The notes below the pieces were generated by a model. The model was given only the letters and a program-made list of their open reading frames with translations, searched no databases and had not been told where the DNA came from. Shown one piece after another: positions 1 through 8,812 of a DNA stretch of 46,160 nt; the stretch's first letter is position 1, and each line of letters begins with the position of its first letter. Source of the stretch: Akkermansia muciniphila (GTDB lineage: Bacteria; Verrucomicrobiota; Verrucomicrobiia; Limisphaerales; UBA9464); contig CAMASJ010000003.1 of NCBI GenBank assembly GCA_945860685.1, forward strand, positions 1 to 46,160. Reading direction: 5' to 3'. Both the position numbers and the translations under genes were made by a program.

Positions 1-1
1 C

Positions 2-1708
2 AGCCCAGCCCAACTCGCACAGATCGCTTCCGGGGAGGGCGACGGCCTGCCCTCCGCCATCGGCACGATCAAGAACGCCTCCGGCGTTGATATCACCGAG
101 AAGATCAAGGAACTGGTCCGGCAGTCCCAGGAGCAGGGCTACCTGACCCACAGCGACATCGGTGACGCGCTTGCCGACACCCCCATGTCCCCCGAGGAGA
201 TGGACGAGGTGTACATCAAGCTGCGCAACCTCGAGATCGAGATCGTCGACCAGGCCGAGGTGGACCGTCCCAAAAACGTCGAACAGGAAGAGGAGGAGGA
301 CAAGTCTCGGCTCGACATTCTCGACGATCCGGTCCGGATGTACCTCAAGCAGATGGGCCAGGTCCCGCTGCTGACCCGCGAGCAGGAAGTCGAGATCTCC
401 AAGCGGATCGAGGACAACGAGAACGAGGTGAAGCGGATCATCTACTCGTTCGGATTCTCGGCGAAGGAACACATCGCACTGGCCGAGAAGCTGATCTCGG
501 AACCTCCCAAGGAGCGTTTCGACCGGGTGATCGTCGACAAAAAGATCGAGGTCCGTGAGGAGCATCTCAAGGCGCTCCGAAAGCTGGTGAAGGATGTCCG
601 CGCCATCGACCAGCAGGTGGACGAGTACTGGCGCGGGCTTCAGGAACCGGCCTCCAAGACCAAGCACGAGAAGATGGGCGTGGAATTCAAGAAGCTGGAC
701 GAGAAGCTCCAGCGCTCCTTCCCCAAGTTCTACTACAAGCAGAAGGTCATCGAGGAAATGTCCCTCGTGGCCGAGAACATCCACGAGAAGTTCCAGATCT
801 CACGGCGTTCCATCCACGAGTTGGAGCCCCAGAAGCGGTCCGCCCAAGCGCAGGCGATCATCCATGCCGAAGAGCGGAAGATCAAAGCGCTGGAGGAGTT
901 CGTCCGCATGACAGTGGCGGGCTACATCGAGGCCTTCAGCCAGTTGAAGCATTTTGAACGCAAGGCGCTGCAGGCGAAGACCGAGATGGTCGAGGCCAAC
1001 CTGCGCCTGGTGATCTCGATCGCCAAGAAGTACACGAACCGCGGCCTCTCCTTCCTCGACCTCATCCAGGAGGGCAACATGGGCCTGATGAAGGCGGTGG
1101 AGAAGTTCGAGTACCGCCGCGGCTACAAGTTCTCCACCTACGCGACATGGTGGATCCGTCAGGCGATCACCCGCTCGATCGCCGACCAGGCGCGGACCAT
1201 CCGCATCCCGGTCCACATGATCGAGACGATCAACAAGCTGATGCGGGTGCAGAAGCAGCTGATCCAGGACTTCGGCCGCGAACCGACCCCGGAGGAGATC
1301 GCGGACGAGATGCAGATGCCGGTCGACCGTGTTCGTGCCGTCCTCAAGATGGCCCAGCAGCCGATCTCCCTGCAGAGCCCGGTGGGTGACTCCGACGACA
1401 CCAACTTCGGCGACTTCATCGAGGACAAGTCCGCGGAGAACCCGTCGGACATGACCAGCTACAGCCTGCTGAAGGCGAAGCTGGCGGACGTCCTGGACTC
1501 CCTGACAGAACGCGAGCGGAAGGTGCTGGAACTCCGGTTCGGCCTGCTCGACGGCTACAGCCGGACGCTTGAGGAGGTCGGCAAGCAGTTCAAGGTGACC
1601 CGCGAGCGCATCCGTCAGATCGAGGCCAAGGCCTTGAGGAAGATGCGTCATCCGACCCGACTGAGGCAGCTCCATGGCTTCCTCGAGGGCGAAGAGGCCG
1701 TCGCCTGA
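2..1708 (+). CDS. rpoD: RNA polymerase primary sigma factor RpoD (5' end outside window)
   Basis: Primary sigma-70 factor, which directs core RNA polymerase to housekeeping promoters. The reading frame is open to the left edge, so the ATG at 185 in the ORF track is internal. The codons before it read [20 protein letters not shown], typical of region 1.1. Counting from base 2 there are 568 visible residues. Region 1.2 ([18 protein letters not shown]) lies near 108-130. Regions 2.1-2.4 ([20 protein letters not shown] and [12 protein letters not shown]) lie near 333-390. The region 4 helix-turn-helix ([20 protein letters not shown]) is near the C-terminus. Region 2 and 4 motifs are complete, so the protein looks functional. 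The true start lies upstream of the window. A strong intrinsic terminator follows ten bases after the stop. Confidence 0.98.
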   Translation, partial: SPAQLAQIASGEGDGLPSAIGTIKNASGVDITEKIKELVRQSQEQGYLTHSDIGDALADTPMSPEEMDEVYIKLRNLEIEIVDQAEVDRPKNVEQEEEEDKSRLDILDDPVRMYLKQMGQVPLLTREQEVEISKRIEDNENEVKRIIYSFGFSAKEHIALAEKLISEPPKERFDRVIVDKKIEVREEHLKALRKLVKDVRAIDQQVDEYWRGLQEPASKTKHEKMGVEFKKLDEKLQRSFPKFYYKQKVIEEMSLVAENIHEKFQISRRSIHELEPQKRSAQAQAIIHAEERKIKALEEFVRMTVAGYIEAFSQLKHFERKALQAKTEMVEANLRLVISIAKKYTNRGLSFLDLIQEGNMGLMKAVEKFEYRRGYKFSTYATWWIRQAITRSIADQARTIRIPVHMIETINKLMRVQKQLIQDFGREPTPEEIADEMQMPVDRVRAVLKMAQQPISLQSPVGDSDDTNFGDFIEDKSAENPSDMTSYSLLKAKLADVLDSLTERERKVLELRFGLLDGYSRTLEEVGKQFKVTRERIRQIEAKALRKMRHPTRLRQLHGFLEGEEAVA

Positions 1709-1717
1709 GATCGAAAG

Positions 1718-1750
1718 AGAGCCCCGGTGGAAGCCGGGGCTCTTTTGTTT
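1718..1750 (+). terminator. Intrinsic terminator of rpoD
   Basis: AGAGCCCCGG, a six-base loop, CCGGGGCTCT, then a T-rich run (TTTGTTT). The ten-pair stem is perfect. It sits just after the rpoD stop and ends that transcript. It also shows that the ORF-track start at 1674 for the next gene, inside rpoD, is not real. Confidence 0.93.
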
Positions 1751-1877
1751 CGAACCACCCCGTCCACGACGGCGTAATACCGTCCGCCTTCCGAAACCAA
1801 CCGCTGGCTCCCCGGGTGGTTTTCTGCAGATGACATCCCGACTTGAACATCCTCGGACGGTTCGCATCCATCCATGG

Positions 1878-3530
1878 ATGTCCCCCGCCGCTGCGACCGC
1901 CTTCCTGTCCCTTCGTTGGCTTTGGCTGGTGTTGGCGATGTCGATGTCGACGGCCTCGGCACTGCGGGCCGCTGGCATCCGGCGGGAGGAACTCTTCGAC
2001 GGCCCGATCCTGACCTGGGAGATCCAACTGTCCCGCGGCGAGATGGCCAAGCTGCGTGGGGCCGCAGGGCCGTTCACTTCGGAACGTCCCGAAGCGATCT
2101 GCACCGTTCGGGCCGGTGGGCACATTTGGACCAACGTCGCGATCCACCTCAAGGGAGCAGCCGGCAGCTTCCGGCATTTCGACCAGAATCCGGCCCTGAC
2201 GCTGAACTTCGGCAAGGTCCAGGACGGCCAGACCTGCTTCGGCCACCGGAAGCTCCACCTCAACAACTCGGTCCAGGATGCCGGCCGCATGGACGAGTTG
2301 CTCGCCTCCGAGATGTACCTGAACAGCGGTGTGCCAACCCCCCGCGCAACCCACGGATTCGTCCATGTCAACGGCAGGAGGCTGGGTCTCTACGTGGTCA
2401 AGGGCGGATGGGACAAGCCCTTCCTGAAGCAGCATTTCGGCAGCTCAAAGGGCAACTTCTACGATGGCGAATTCTCCCAGGACATCGACGGGAACCTGCG
2501 TCGCGCCTCCGGCGAAGGTGAACCGGACTGGGCCGACCTCGAGCAATTGAGGGACGCGCTCAGGGAGCCTGACAGGGACCGACGTCTGGATCGACTTGTC
2601 GGCATTGTCGACATCGACCGGTTCATCTCCTACACCGCGATCCAGGTGCTGATCGACGACTGGGACGGCTATGCCCGCCAGCGCAACAACTACCGGATCT
2701 ACAACGATCCAACCTCAGGCCGCCTGGTCTTCATGCCGCATGGAATGGATCAGCTCTGGCGAAATCCAAGGAGCGGCTTCTCGCCCCGCTTCAACGGCGT
2801 CGTGGCCTCGGGTCTTTTCGGACTGGAGGGCATGTCCGCACGGTTGGTGGCCCGCATGCGGGAATTGACCAACACCGTCTACAACGCCGGCTTCGTCGAC
2901 GAGGTGTTCGATCGTGCGCGGACGCGGTTGGTTCAGGCCTACGAGAAGGAACGGCGACACGAGGAACGTCAGCGCATCCTGTCCGCCATCGAGAACACGC
3001 GGGACCGCATCCGCTCGCGGATGGCCTCCTTCAACGGCGACGCCTACCAGACTCCCCATGCGATAGCGTTCAACGCGGATGGCCATAGCCCGGTGCGGTC
3101 CTGGACCACCAGCCAGGAAGGTGACGACGTCGAGTTCACAGACGGGAAGGTCGACGGCAGGCGGATCCTAAGGATCGAGGTTTCCGGCCCGGGATCCTAT
3201 GGATCCTGGAGGGCCCGATTGGCCCTGCCTCCAGGAAGATATCGTTTCGAGACCCGGGTCAAAACCACAGAAGTCCGAGGCACGGACCCCACCGGCAGGG
3301 GCCGCGGCGCCGGAATCCGGATCAGCGGCAACCGGCGTGGTGCGGGTCTGGAGGGTTCCAACGACTGGAGAATCCTACGGTATGATTTCGCGGTTCCCGG
3401 CGAGGAAGGGGGCCGCAGGGGAATGGGTGGTGAGCAGGATGCAGTGCTGATCGCCGAATTGCGGGCAGAGTCCGGTTTGGTGGAATTCGACGCCGACTCG
3501 ATGGTCCTCAGCCGGATCAATGATCCCTGA
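1878..3530 (+). CDS. Secreted CotH-family protein with C-terminal beta-sandwich-like domain
   Basis: CotH-like protein. This family descends from a spore-coat protein kinase but is common in non-sporing Planctomycetes and Verrucomicrobia, where its substrates are unknown. The start at 1878 (MSPAAATAF) gives 550 residues with a hydrophobic signal segment ending near ALRAAG; an ATG at 1830 is an alternative. CotH-type landmarks are visible: LHLNNSVQDAGRMDELL, SGVPTPRATHGFVHVNG, GLYVVKGGWDKPFL, and DDWDGYARQRNNYRIY followed by VFMPHGMDQLW. In the last motif the usual PWDxD reads PHGMD, so one of the two acidic residues is replaced by Gly and kinase activity is uncertain. The last 150 residues (GRYRFETRVKT region) look like a carbohydrate-binding-type fold, which is an inference. 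It may form a unit with the secreted sialidase-like gene downstream. Confidence 0.85.
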   Translation: MSPAAATAFLSLRWLWLVLAMSMSTASALRAAGIRREELFDGPILTWEIQLSRGEMAKLRGAAGPFTSERPEAICTVRAGGHIWTNVAIHLKGAAGSFRHFDQNPALTLNFGKVQDGQTCFGHRKLHLNNSVQDAGRMDELLASEMYLNSGVPTPRATHGFVHVNGRRLGLYVVKGGWDKPFLKQHFGSSKGNFYDGEFSQDIDGNLRRASGEGEPDWADLEQLRDALREPDRDRRLDRLVGIVDIDRFISYTAIQVLIDDWDGYARQRNNYRIYNDPTSGRLVFMPHGMDQLWRNPRSGFSPRFNGVVASGLFGLEGMSARLVARMRELTNTVYNAGFVDEVFDRARTRLVQAYEKERRHEERQRILSAIENTRDRIRSRMASFNGDAYQTPHAIAFNADGHSPVRSWTTSQEGDDVEFTDGKVDGRRILRIEVSGPGSYGSWRARLALPPGRYRFETRVKTTEVRGTDPTGRGRGAGIRISGNRRGAGLEGSNDWRILRYDFAVPGEEGGRRGMGGEQDAVLIAELRAESGLVEFDADSMVLSRINDP

Positions 3531-3772
3531 TCCGAAGCAATTCCAAGGAAGCGTGGGGCGCCCAACAGAAACGCAAAGCTGCCAAAGGCGAACAGGACCA
3601 GGGTTCTCAAGGAAAAGGGCTGTTGGAGTCCGTCATTTCCACCACGGCAACTGCGCCTCGCTTTCGCTCGTTTCCCGGCTTGGCGCCTAAGCGGGAGGGG
3701 CACTTCCGCATGGATTCAGCGGTGCGCCGGTTCTTGTTTGGGTTTTCCGACCAGAAGCCGTAGACCTCCCGC

Positions 3773-4816
3773 ATGCCTCATCCCCGTTCGCGATTCCTGG
3801 CCTGGCTGGGATTGATCCCGGCCATCGTGTCCGCAGATGCCATCGTCGGGAACTCGTTCGTCGCGGATTCCCCACCGACCCGATCCTCCCACGCATCGAC
3901 CATCGTGGAGACGTCGACGGGCATTGCAGCGGCCTGGTTCGGCGGAACGGCGGAGCGGGCGAAGGACGTGGTCATCTGGTACGCGTCCTTGGAGGGTGGA
4001 CGCTGGGAGACTCCGGTCGAGGTGGCCCGCGGAAACGAAGATTCGGGCGCTCCACAGTATGCCTGTTGGAACCCGGTCCTCGTCCAGGAACCGTCCGGTC
4101 CCCTCCACCTCTTCTACAAGGTCGGACCAAGCCCCGACGCCTGGTGGGGACGCCACAAGTTCTCCAAGGACGGCGGCAAGACCTGGAGTAAAAGCACCCG
4201 GCTTCCCTACGGCCTGGTCGGCCCGGTTCGCAACAAGCCCATCCGGCTTGCCGACGGCACCTGGCTCTTCGGTTCGAGCTCGGAGGACGCCGGTTGGCGG
4301 GTCCACATGGAATGGAGCCGTCCGCCCTTCACGGAATGGTCGCGGACCCCGGCCCTCAATGGCACCAACGACTGGGGCGCCATCCAACCGACCCTGCTTG
4401 CGTGGGCGCCGGACCGGATCCAGGCCCTGCTGCGCACCCGCCAGAAGGTCGTGGCCGAGACCTGGAGTCGCGACGGTGGCCGGACCTGGACACCGGTCGC
4501 GAAGACCTCCCTACCCAATCCGAACAGCGGCATCGACGCGGTGATGCTGCAGGACGGACGCGCCCTTCTGGTCTACAATCCGGATGCCGGCAACCGCGCC
4601 ACCATCGGCATCGCCGTTTCCAGGGACGGCAAAGACTGGAAGCACGTCCAGAACCTCGAGTCCACCTCCGCGGCCGGAAACGGGGCCCTGGACCGGAATC
4701 CGGGCGAACTCAGCTACCCGGCGGTGATCCAGTCGAAGGATGGCCGGATCCACATCACCTACACCTGGAAGCGGGAGAAGGTCCGCCACGTGGTCGTCGA
4801 TCCAGCCAGGCTTTGA
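3773..4816 (+). CDS. Secreted sialidase/BNR-repeat family protein
   Basis: Predicted six-bladed beta-propeller of the exo-alpha-sialidase/BNR superfamily, 347 residues. The N-terminus is a signal peptide (FLAWLGLIPAIVSA, likely cut before DAIVG). Asp-box motifs appear as SKDGGKTW, SRDGGRTW and a looser SRDGKDW. The N-terminal block SHASTIVETSTGIAAAWFGG is typical of the branch often labelled sialidase family protein in Verrucomicrobia and Bacteroidetes, which probably acts on plant or algal polysaccharide fragments as well as sialosides. The substrate cannot be told from sequence. The stop lies four bases before the next start, so it is probably cotranscribed with the ABC-2 permease. Confidence 0.85.
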   Translation: MPHPRSRFLAWLGLIPAIVSADAIVGNSFVADSPPTRSSHASTIVETSTGIAAAWFGGTAERAKDVVIWYASLEGGRWETPVEVARGNEDSGAPQYACWNPVLVQEPSGPLHLFYKVGPSPDAWWGRHKFSKDGGKTWSKSTRLPYGLVGPVRNKPIRLADGTWLFGSSSEDAGWRVHMEWSRPPFTEWSRTPALNGTNDWGAIQPTLLAWAPDRIQALLRTRQKVVAETWSRDGGRTWTPVAKTSLPNPNSGIDAVMLQDGRALLVYNPDAGNRATIGIAVSRDGKDWKHVQNLESTSAAGNGALDRNPGELSYPAVIQSKDGRIHITYTWKREKVRHVVVDPARL

Positions 4817-4820
4817 GCGC

Positions 4821-6494
4821 ATGGAACGCCTTCCGGTCGCCAACCGCGAACTCCGGCTCGCCTCCAGAAGAGGCCAGACGTTCTGGGGCCGATGTGCCGC
4901 CGCCGGCCTGGCCCTTGCCGTCGCGGCGTTCATCGTGAAGGTCGTCGGCCTCGTGGCTCCTCGTGAGCTCGGACTGGCACTCTTCGTTGGGCTTTTTTGG
5001 ACCGCTTTTGCGGTCGCACTGGGCGCCGGTACATTGCTGGTCTCGGACTCCATCAGCGGCGAGATCCGTGAAGGGACCCTAGGTCTGCTCTTCCTCACCG
5101 ATCTCCGCCCATCCGACGTCCTCGCGGGAAAGCTGGCCGCAGGTTCCCTTTCCTCCGTGTACAGCCTCCTCGCCATCCTTCCCGTCCTCGGCCTGCCGAT
5201 GCTGTGCGGCGGCATCAGCGGAATGGATTACCTGCGGGCCTCGTTGGCCCTGATGCTCACCTTGGCGTGGTCCTTGTCGCTGTCGCTTTTTCTTTCCACG
5301 TTCCGAGGCGGGTTCCAACAGGTGCAGACCCGGTCCGTGGCCTTCACGCTCCTCCTCGCCGGTGGGTGCCCCGCCATCGGAGGCATCCTGCAGGCGGTGC
5401 TTTTGGAAAAGGGATTCGACGGTCCGTCCGTGCGTCTGCTGGTCGCACCGCTTTTCCTGCTGAGTCCCGGAACCACCCTGGCCTTCTCCATGCCCCAGGT
5501 CTTCCAAGGTTGGAGCATGGGCTATCTCGCTGGAGTCGCTACACTCACGGCGACTTCCGTCGGACTCCTTTTCGCGACCCAACGCCGGCTTCGTCACGCG
5601 TGGAAGGACCGTCCGGAGGCCGCGGGAAAACCGGGTCTCATCAAACGCCTCCGGACCTTCATCCGCTCCCGGACAATGACCTCCGGCGACGCGCGCAGGG
5701 AAATCCTCGATACGATTCCCTTTACGTGGCCGCACCTGCGCTCGCGCTGGAAAGGCTGGAATCCTTGGATCGGCGGCGGCGTGATCCTCGTGGGTTGGGC
5801 GGGGATCGGACTCGCCTTTGGATCCGATTTCTTCGAGTTCCCGGCATGGGTGGCGATGTCGATCCTGCTCCACCTGCACCTGAAGGCGTGCCTTTCCAAC
5901 GACGCCCAGAGGTCCCTTTTCGATGCCCGACGTTCCGGCGCGATGGAACTCCTGCTGACGCTGCCCATCGATGATCGTCGCCATGTGCAGGAACACCTGC
6001 TCGCGCTGCGCCGGAATTACCTGAAGCCGATCCTGACTGTTCTCGTCCTCGACGCCGGAATCACGGTTTGGGTCCTATCCGGCGACGCCCTCCAGAATGC
6101 GGATTCGCTCGAATGGCTGCTCAGCATGACCGGCCGATGCGGATTCCTTGTCTTGGACTCGCTCGCACTGGCCCACTTCGGACTCTGGATCGGCGCATCG
6201 ACGCGAAGAACACAACTTCGTCAGGAACCGTTCCTCATCGTCATCGTTGGGCCGTGGCTGGTCCTGCTCCTCCTGTTCACCCTGGGAGGACTTCGAGGAG
6301 GCCTCGATTTCAAGGGCTTCCTGGTGATGACGTTGGTGGTTGGCGCCACCTTTTCCCTTCTGGCCTTGACCTATGCCAAGTCACGCCTGGCGGGGGATTT
6401 CCGTACGGCGGCCTCGCTGGCGCCCGGAATGGGGGCCACGACGTTGACCGACACGGCGACCGTCGCAGATCAGTCCACCGGGCGGACGATGTAG
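4821..6494 (+). CDS. ABC-2 type transporter permease (large membrane protein)
   Basis: Integral membrane protein of 557 residues with about ten or more hydrophobic segments, preceded by the ABC-2 type N-terminus NRELRLASRRGQTFWGR. The motif SDSISGEIREGTLGLLFLTD followed by VLAGKLAAGSL is characteristic of ABC-2 permeases of the Planctomycetes/Verrucomicrobia kind. The start at 4821 is chosen because it lies four bases after the preceding stop; the ORF-track start at 4740 is inside the sialidase gene. No ATPase gene is adjacent, and the ABC ATPase at 40.4 kb is too far away to assign as partner. The substrate is unknown. The last 25 bases overlap tail-to-tail with the convergent NYN gene. Confidence 0.82.
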   Translation: MERLPVANRELRLASRRGQTFWGRCAAAGLALAVAAFIVKVVGLVAPRELGLALFVGLFWTAFAVALGAGTLLVSDSISGEIREGTLGLLFLTDLRPSDVLAGKLAAGSLSSVYSLLAILPVLGLPMLCGGISGMDYLRASLALMLTLAWSLSLSLFLSTFRGGFQQVQTRSVAFTLLLAGGCPAIGGILQAVLLEKGFDGPSVRLLVAPLFLLSPGTTLAFSMPQVFQGWSMGYLAGVATLTATSVGLLFATQRRLRHAWKDRPEAAGKPGLIKRLRTFIRSRTMTSGDARREILDTIPFTWPHLRSRWKGWNPWIGGGVILVGWAGIGLAFGSDFFEFPAWVAMSILLHLHLKACLSNDAQRSLFDARRSGAMELLLTLPIDDRRHVQEHLLALRRNYLKPILTVLVLDAGITVWVLSGDALQNADSLEWLLSMTGRCGFLVLDSLALAHFGLWIGASTRRTQLRQEPFLIVIVGPWLVLLLLFTLGGLRGGLDFKGFLVMTLVVGATFSLLALTYAKSRLAGDFRTAASLAPGMGATTLTDTATVADQSTGRTM

Positions 6495-7327
6495 CCGCCG
6501 GACTTGGCGTCGGCCTCAAGGTCGATCAAGCCCCGCTTCTCCGCCTCCTTCAACAGGTCGTTGAATGAACGGAATCCATGCGGCCGTTCGCTGAACCCGG
6601 GTTTCCGACGCTGGATCGCCTGCTTGACCATCGAGCCCCAGATCAACTCGTCCTCGTCGCGTTCATCCGCCATGTCCTCGATGGTCTCGACCACCAGGTC
6701 GAGGGTCTTGTCCAACGACAGGGCCTTGGCATCGCCGGCGGCGGCAACCGAGGAACCGGCACCGCTTGCGGGGGCCTTGGAAGCCGAGGAAGAGGAAGAA
6801 GGTGAAGCCGTCGCCGTGGTCTTCGCGCGCGCCCGAACCCGGGTCGGTGCCGTACGCACGAGGTCGTCGTAGTAGATGAAGGTGTCGCAGTTGTTGATGA
6901 ACAGGTCCGAGGTGGAGTTCTTGACCCCGACACCAATGACCGTCTTGTCGTTCTCGCGAAGTTTGCTGACCAGCGGGGAGAAGTCCGAGTCGCCGCTCAG
7001 GATGACGAAGGTGTCCACATGCCCCTTGGTGTAGCAGAGGTCGAGGGCGTCCACGACCATGCGGATGTCCGCCGAATTCTTGCCGGACTGGCGGACGTGC
7101 GGAATCTCGATGAGCTCGAACGCCGCCTCATGGAGGTCCCGCTTGAACTCCTTGTAGCGGTCGAAGTCGCAGTAGGCCTTCTTCACCACGATGTGACCCT
7201 TGAGCAGCAGGCGCTCCAAGACCTTCTGGATGTCGAATCGCGGGAAGTGCGCGTCGCGCGCACCGAGTGCGATGTTCTCGAGGTCGAGGAAGACCGCCAT
7301 CGTGGATTCGGCGTCACGTGTGCTCAT
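6470..7327 (-). CDS. NYN-domain putative RNase with C-terminal LOTUS/OST-HTH-like domain
   Basis: Putative PIN-like ribonuclease, 285 residues from the ATG at 7327 (MSTRDAESTM); a second ATG at 7300 is possible. The N-terminal NYN domain shows the acidic metal-binding motifs FLDLENIA, DIRMVVDAL and ILSGDSDFSPLV, as in LabA/MARF1-type proteins. A low-complexity Ser/Ala/Pro linker follows (about residues 170-205). The last 75 residues (WGSMVKQAIQRRKPGFSERP, then FNDLLKEAEKRG) fit a LOTUS/OST-HTH RNA-binding domain. The two-domain layout suggests RNA cleavage or turnover, but the target is unknown. The ORF-track extension to 7831 runs over the divergent GreA-like gene and is rejected. Confidence 0.85.
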   Translation of the reverse strand: MSTRDAESTMAVFLDLENIALGARDAHFPRFDIQKVLERLLLKGHIVVKKAYCDFDRYKEFKRDLHEAAFELIEIPHVRQSGKNSADIRMVVDALDLCYTKGHVDTFVILSGDSDFSPLVSKLRENDKTVIGVGVKNSTSDLFINNCDTFIYYDDLVRTAPTRVRARAKTTATASPSSSSSASKAPASGAGSSVAAAGDAKALSLDKTLDLVVETIEDMADERDEDELIWGSMVKQAIQRRKPGFSERPHGFRSFNDLLKEAEKRGLIDLEADAKSGGYIVRPVD

Positions 7328-7435
7328 TTGAGGAAGGATGTCGATATGGCACCGGCAGGACGAGAAAGATTCCGTGGACGGATTTGAGGTTCCCAGTGGT
7401 TGCCAATCCCCGTTCAATCCGCGCCCGTCATTACC

Positions 7436-7915
7436 GTGAACAAGAAGGCCCTGCTCCAAGCGATCGTCGAGAAGCTCTCCGCCGACCTCGCCCTGTATTT
7501 CAAGGCGGCAACGGTCGCCCGCTTCGAAGCCACCCACGAACAGAGCAAGGCGGAGAACAAGTATGACACACGCGGCCTCGAGGCTTCCTACCTCGCACGC
7601 GGCCAATCCCGCCAAGCCGCGGAGATCGAGTTCTCGATTCATACGATCGGCGCGATGGAACCCCGCGACTTCTCCAGTGGACTGCCCATCGATGTCGGAG
7701 CCTTCGTCGAGGTGTCCCATCGCAAGGAGACCTCCTGCTACTTCATCTGCTCCAGGGCGGGCGGCACCGAGGTGGTCTTCGAAGGCGCCGAGGTCATGGT
7801 GATCACGCCCCAGTCCCCTTTGGGAAGCCAACTGGTCTGTCGGAAAGAGGGGGATTCCGTGAAGATCGAGATCGGTGGGCGAGCCACCATCCAGAAACTC
7901 GTACGGGTTCTCTAG
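7436..7915 (+). CDS. GreA/GreB-family transcription elongation factor-like protein
   Basis: About 159 residues. The N-terminal helical half carries the motif ENKYDTRGLEASYLARGQ, seen in a distinct GreA/GreB-related family. The C-terminal half (VITPQSPLGSQLVCRKEGD, then KIEIGGRATIQKLVRVL) is the FKBP-like Gre C-domain pattern with SPLG. Such proteins bind RNA polymerase; whether this one stimulates transcript cleavage is not clear. The GTG at 7436 (MNKKALLQAIVEKL) is preferred because family members start this way. A TTG at 7400 with GAGG ten bases upstream is the alternative. It is divergent from the NYN gene, so the roughly 100-base spacer must hold promoters for both. Confidence 0.75.
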   Translation: MNKKALLQAIVEKLSADLALYFKAATVARFEATHEQSKAENKYDTRGLEASYLARGQSRQAAEIEFSIHTIGAMEPRDFSSGLPIDVGAFVEVSHRKETSCYFICSRAGGTEVVFEGAEVMVITPQSPLGSQLVCRKEGDSVKIEIGGRATIQKLVRVL

Positions 7916-8066
7916 CCATCGCCGTCGGTCGGCGGAGCGATGATTGGCCCTGTTTCACTTACAGGAAGCCAGACCGCCCTTTTCCACAGGCGCGGCCCGC
8001 TTCCGACTGCTATCCATGCGTCCGGGCGGGAATCCCTCCCCCTCCCATCCTCCAACCCGACTGAAA

Positions 8067-8465
8067 ATGAAGTTCCTCACCTTCCTGGCCCGAATCGGAC
8101 TCGGCGGCGCCCTCCTCGTCTTCGGCGTCAACGGATTCCACAACTTTCTCCACCTCCCCACACCAGGCGGCAAGGGTGGCGAATTCCTGCGCCTTCTCGA
8201 ATCCACACACGTGCTCTGGGTGGTGCATGGACTGGAAGTGGCCGCCGGTCTCCTGCTGCTCCTGCGGCGGGTTCCGCTGGCCCTGACGCTCTGCGGTCCG
8301 GTGGTGGTCAACATCGTGCTCTTCCACACGCTGGTGCATCAGGCGAATTGGATCCCCGCCGCCGTGGTCGCCGGGCTCACCGGATTCCTGCTCTGGCGCC
8401 ATGCGGAATCCTTCCCGGCGCTGTTTCCCAAGCCGGAACCTGCGAAGAAACCCGCAAAGAAATAG
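8067..8465 (+). CDS. DoxX-like small membrane protein
   Basis: A 132-residue protein with four predicted transmembrane segments (FLARIGLGGALLVFGVNGF; HVLWVVHGLEVAAGLLLLL; ALTLCGPVVVNIVLFHTLVH; WIPAAVVAGLTGFLLW) and a Lys/Pro-rich tail. Length and topology fit the DoxX/SURF4-like superfamily, whose members have been linked to redox or membrane stress, but no catalytic motif is known. The start is the ATG at 8067; the ORF-track start at 7944 adds a proline-rich leader unlike the family. Confidence 0.75.
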   Translation: MKFLTFLARIGLGGALLVFGVNGFHNFLHLPTPGGKGGEFLRLLESTHVLWVVHGLEVAAGLLLLLRRVPLALTLCGPVVVNIVLFHTLVHQANWIPAAVVAGLTGFLLWRHAESFPALFPKPEPAKKPAKK

Positions 8466-8590
8466 CACCCCGACAAAACAAGATCCGGGCATTCGAAGCC
8501 AACTTCCGGGAAGCCGCGCCGAGGACGCCGCTTTAGTAAGGCTAAACCCTCGTCGGGTCGGCATGGTGCCGCAACGCCGGGGTCCGACAC

Positions 8591-8740
8591 ATGACCGCTT
8601 CCATCCTCATCTTCGCCGCCGCCGTCGTCATCGTTTCCTTCTGGGTTCTCGGCATCCATTCATGGATCGGCGACGAATGCGCCGAGACCGAGCACCTGGA
8701 CGCCCTCACCAAGTCGGCCAGGTCGGGAAGCGCCCGCTGA
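8591..8740 (+). CDS. Possible 49-residue single-pass membrane protein
   Basis: A short frame not in the ORF track: ATG at 8591, TGA at 8738-8740. The product begins MTASILIFAAAVVIVSFWVL, one clear transmembrane helix, followed by a hydrophilic tail with acidic (DECAETEHLD) and basic parts. No good ribosome binding site is seen, and chance cannot be excluded in GC-rich DNA. It is the only plausible content of the 347-base gap between the DoxX-like gene and the phosphohexomutase. The rest of that gap (8466-8590 and 8741-8812) shows nothing I recognise. Confidence 0.38.
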   Translation: MTASILIFAAAVVIVSFWVLGIHSWIGDECAETEHLDALTKSARSGSAR

Positions 8741-8812
8741 AGGACAGGGGCGGCCGCCGCGCCCGATCCAGGTTGCTTGCGCTTCCTCGGGGTATTCCGG
8801 AAGACTCCCTGC

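Noticed and set aside
800-2371. Minus-strand frame of 523 codons across rpoD and the CotH gene
   Set aside because: It is antisense to two clear genes and crosses the rpoD terminator; composition (His/Leu/Val/Asp-rich) is typical of GC-rich shadow frames.
3197-3703. Minus-strand frame of 168 codons with a hydrophobic stretch after the CotH gene
   Set aside because: Half of it is antisense to the CotH gene; the start and composition do not resemble a known protein. The 242-base gap after CotH shows nothing else I recognise.
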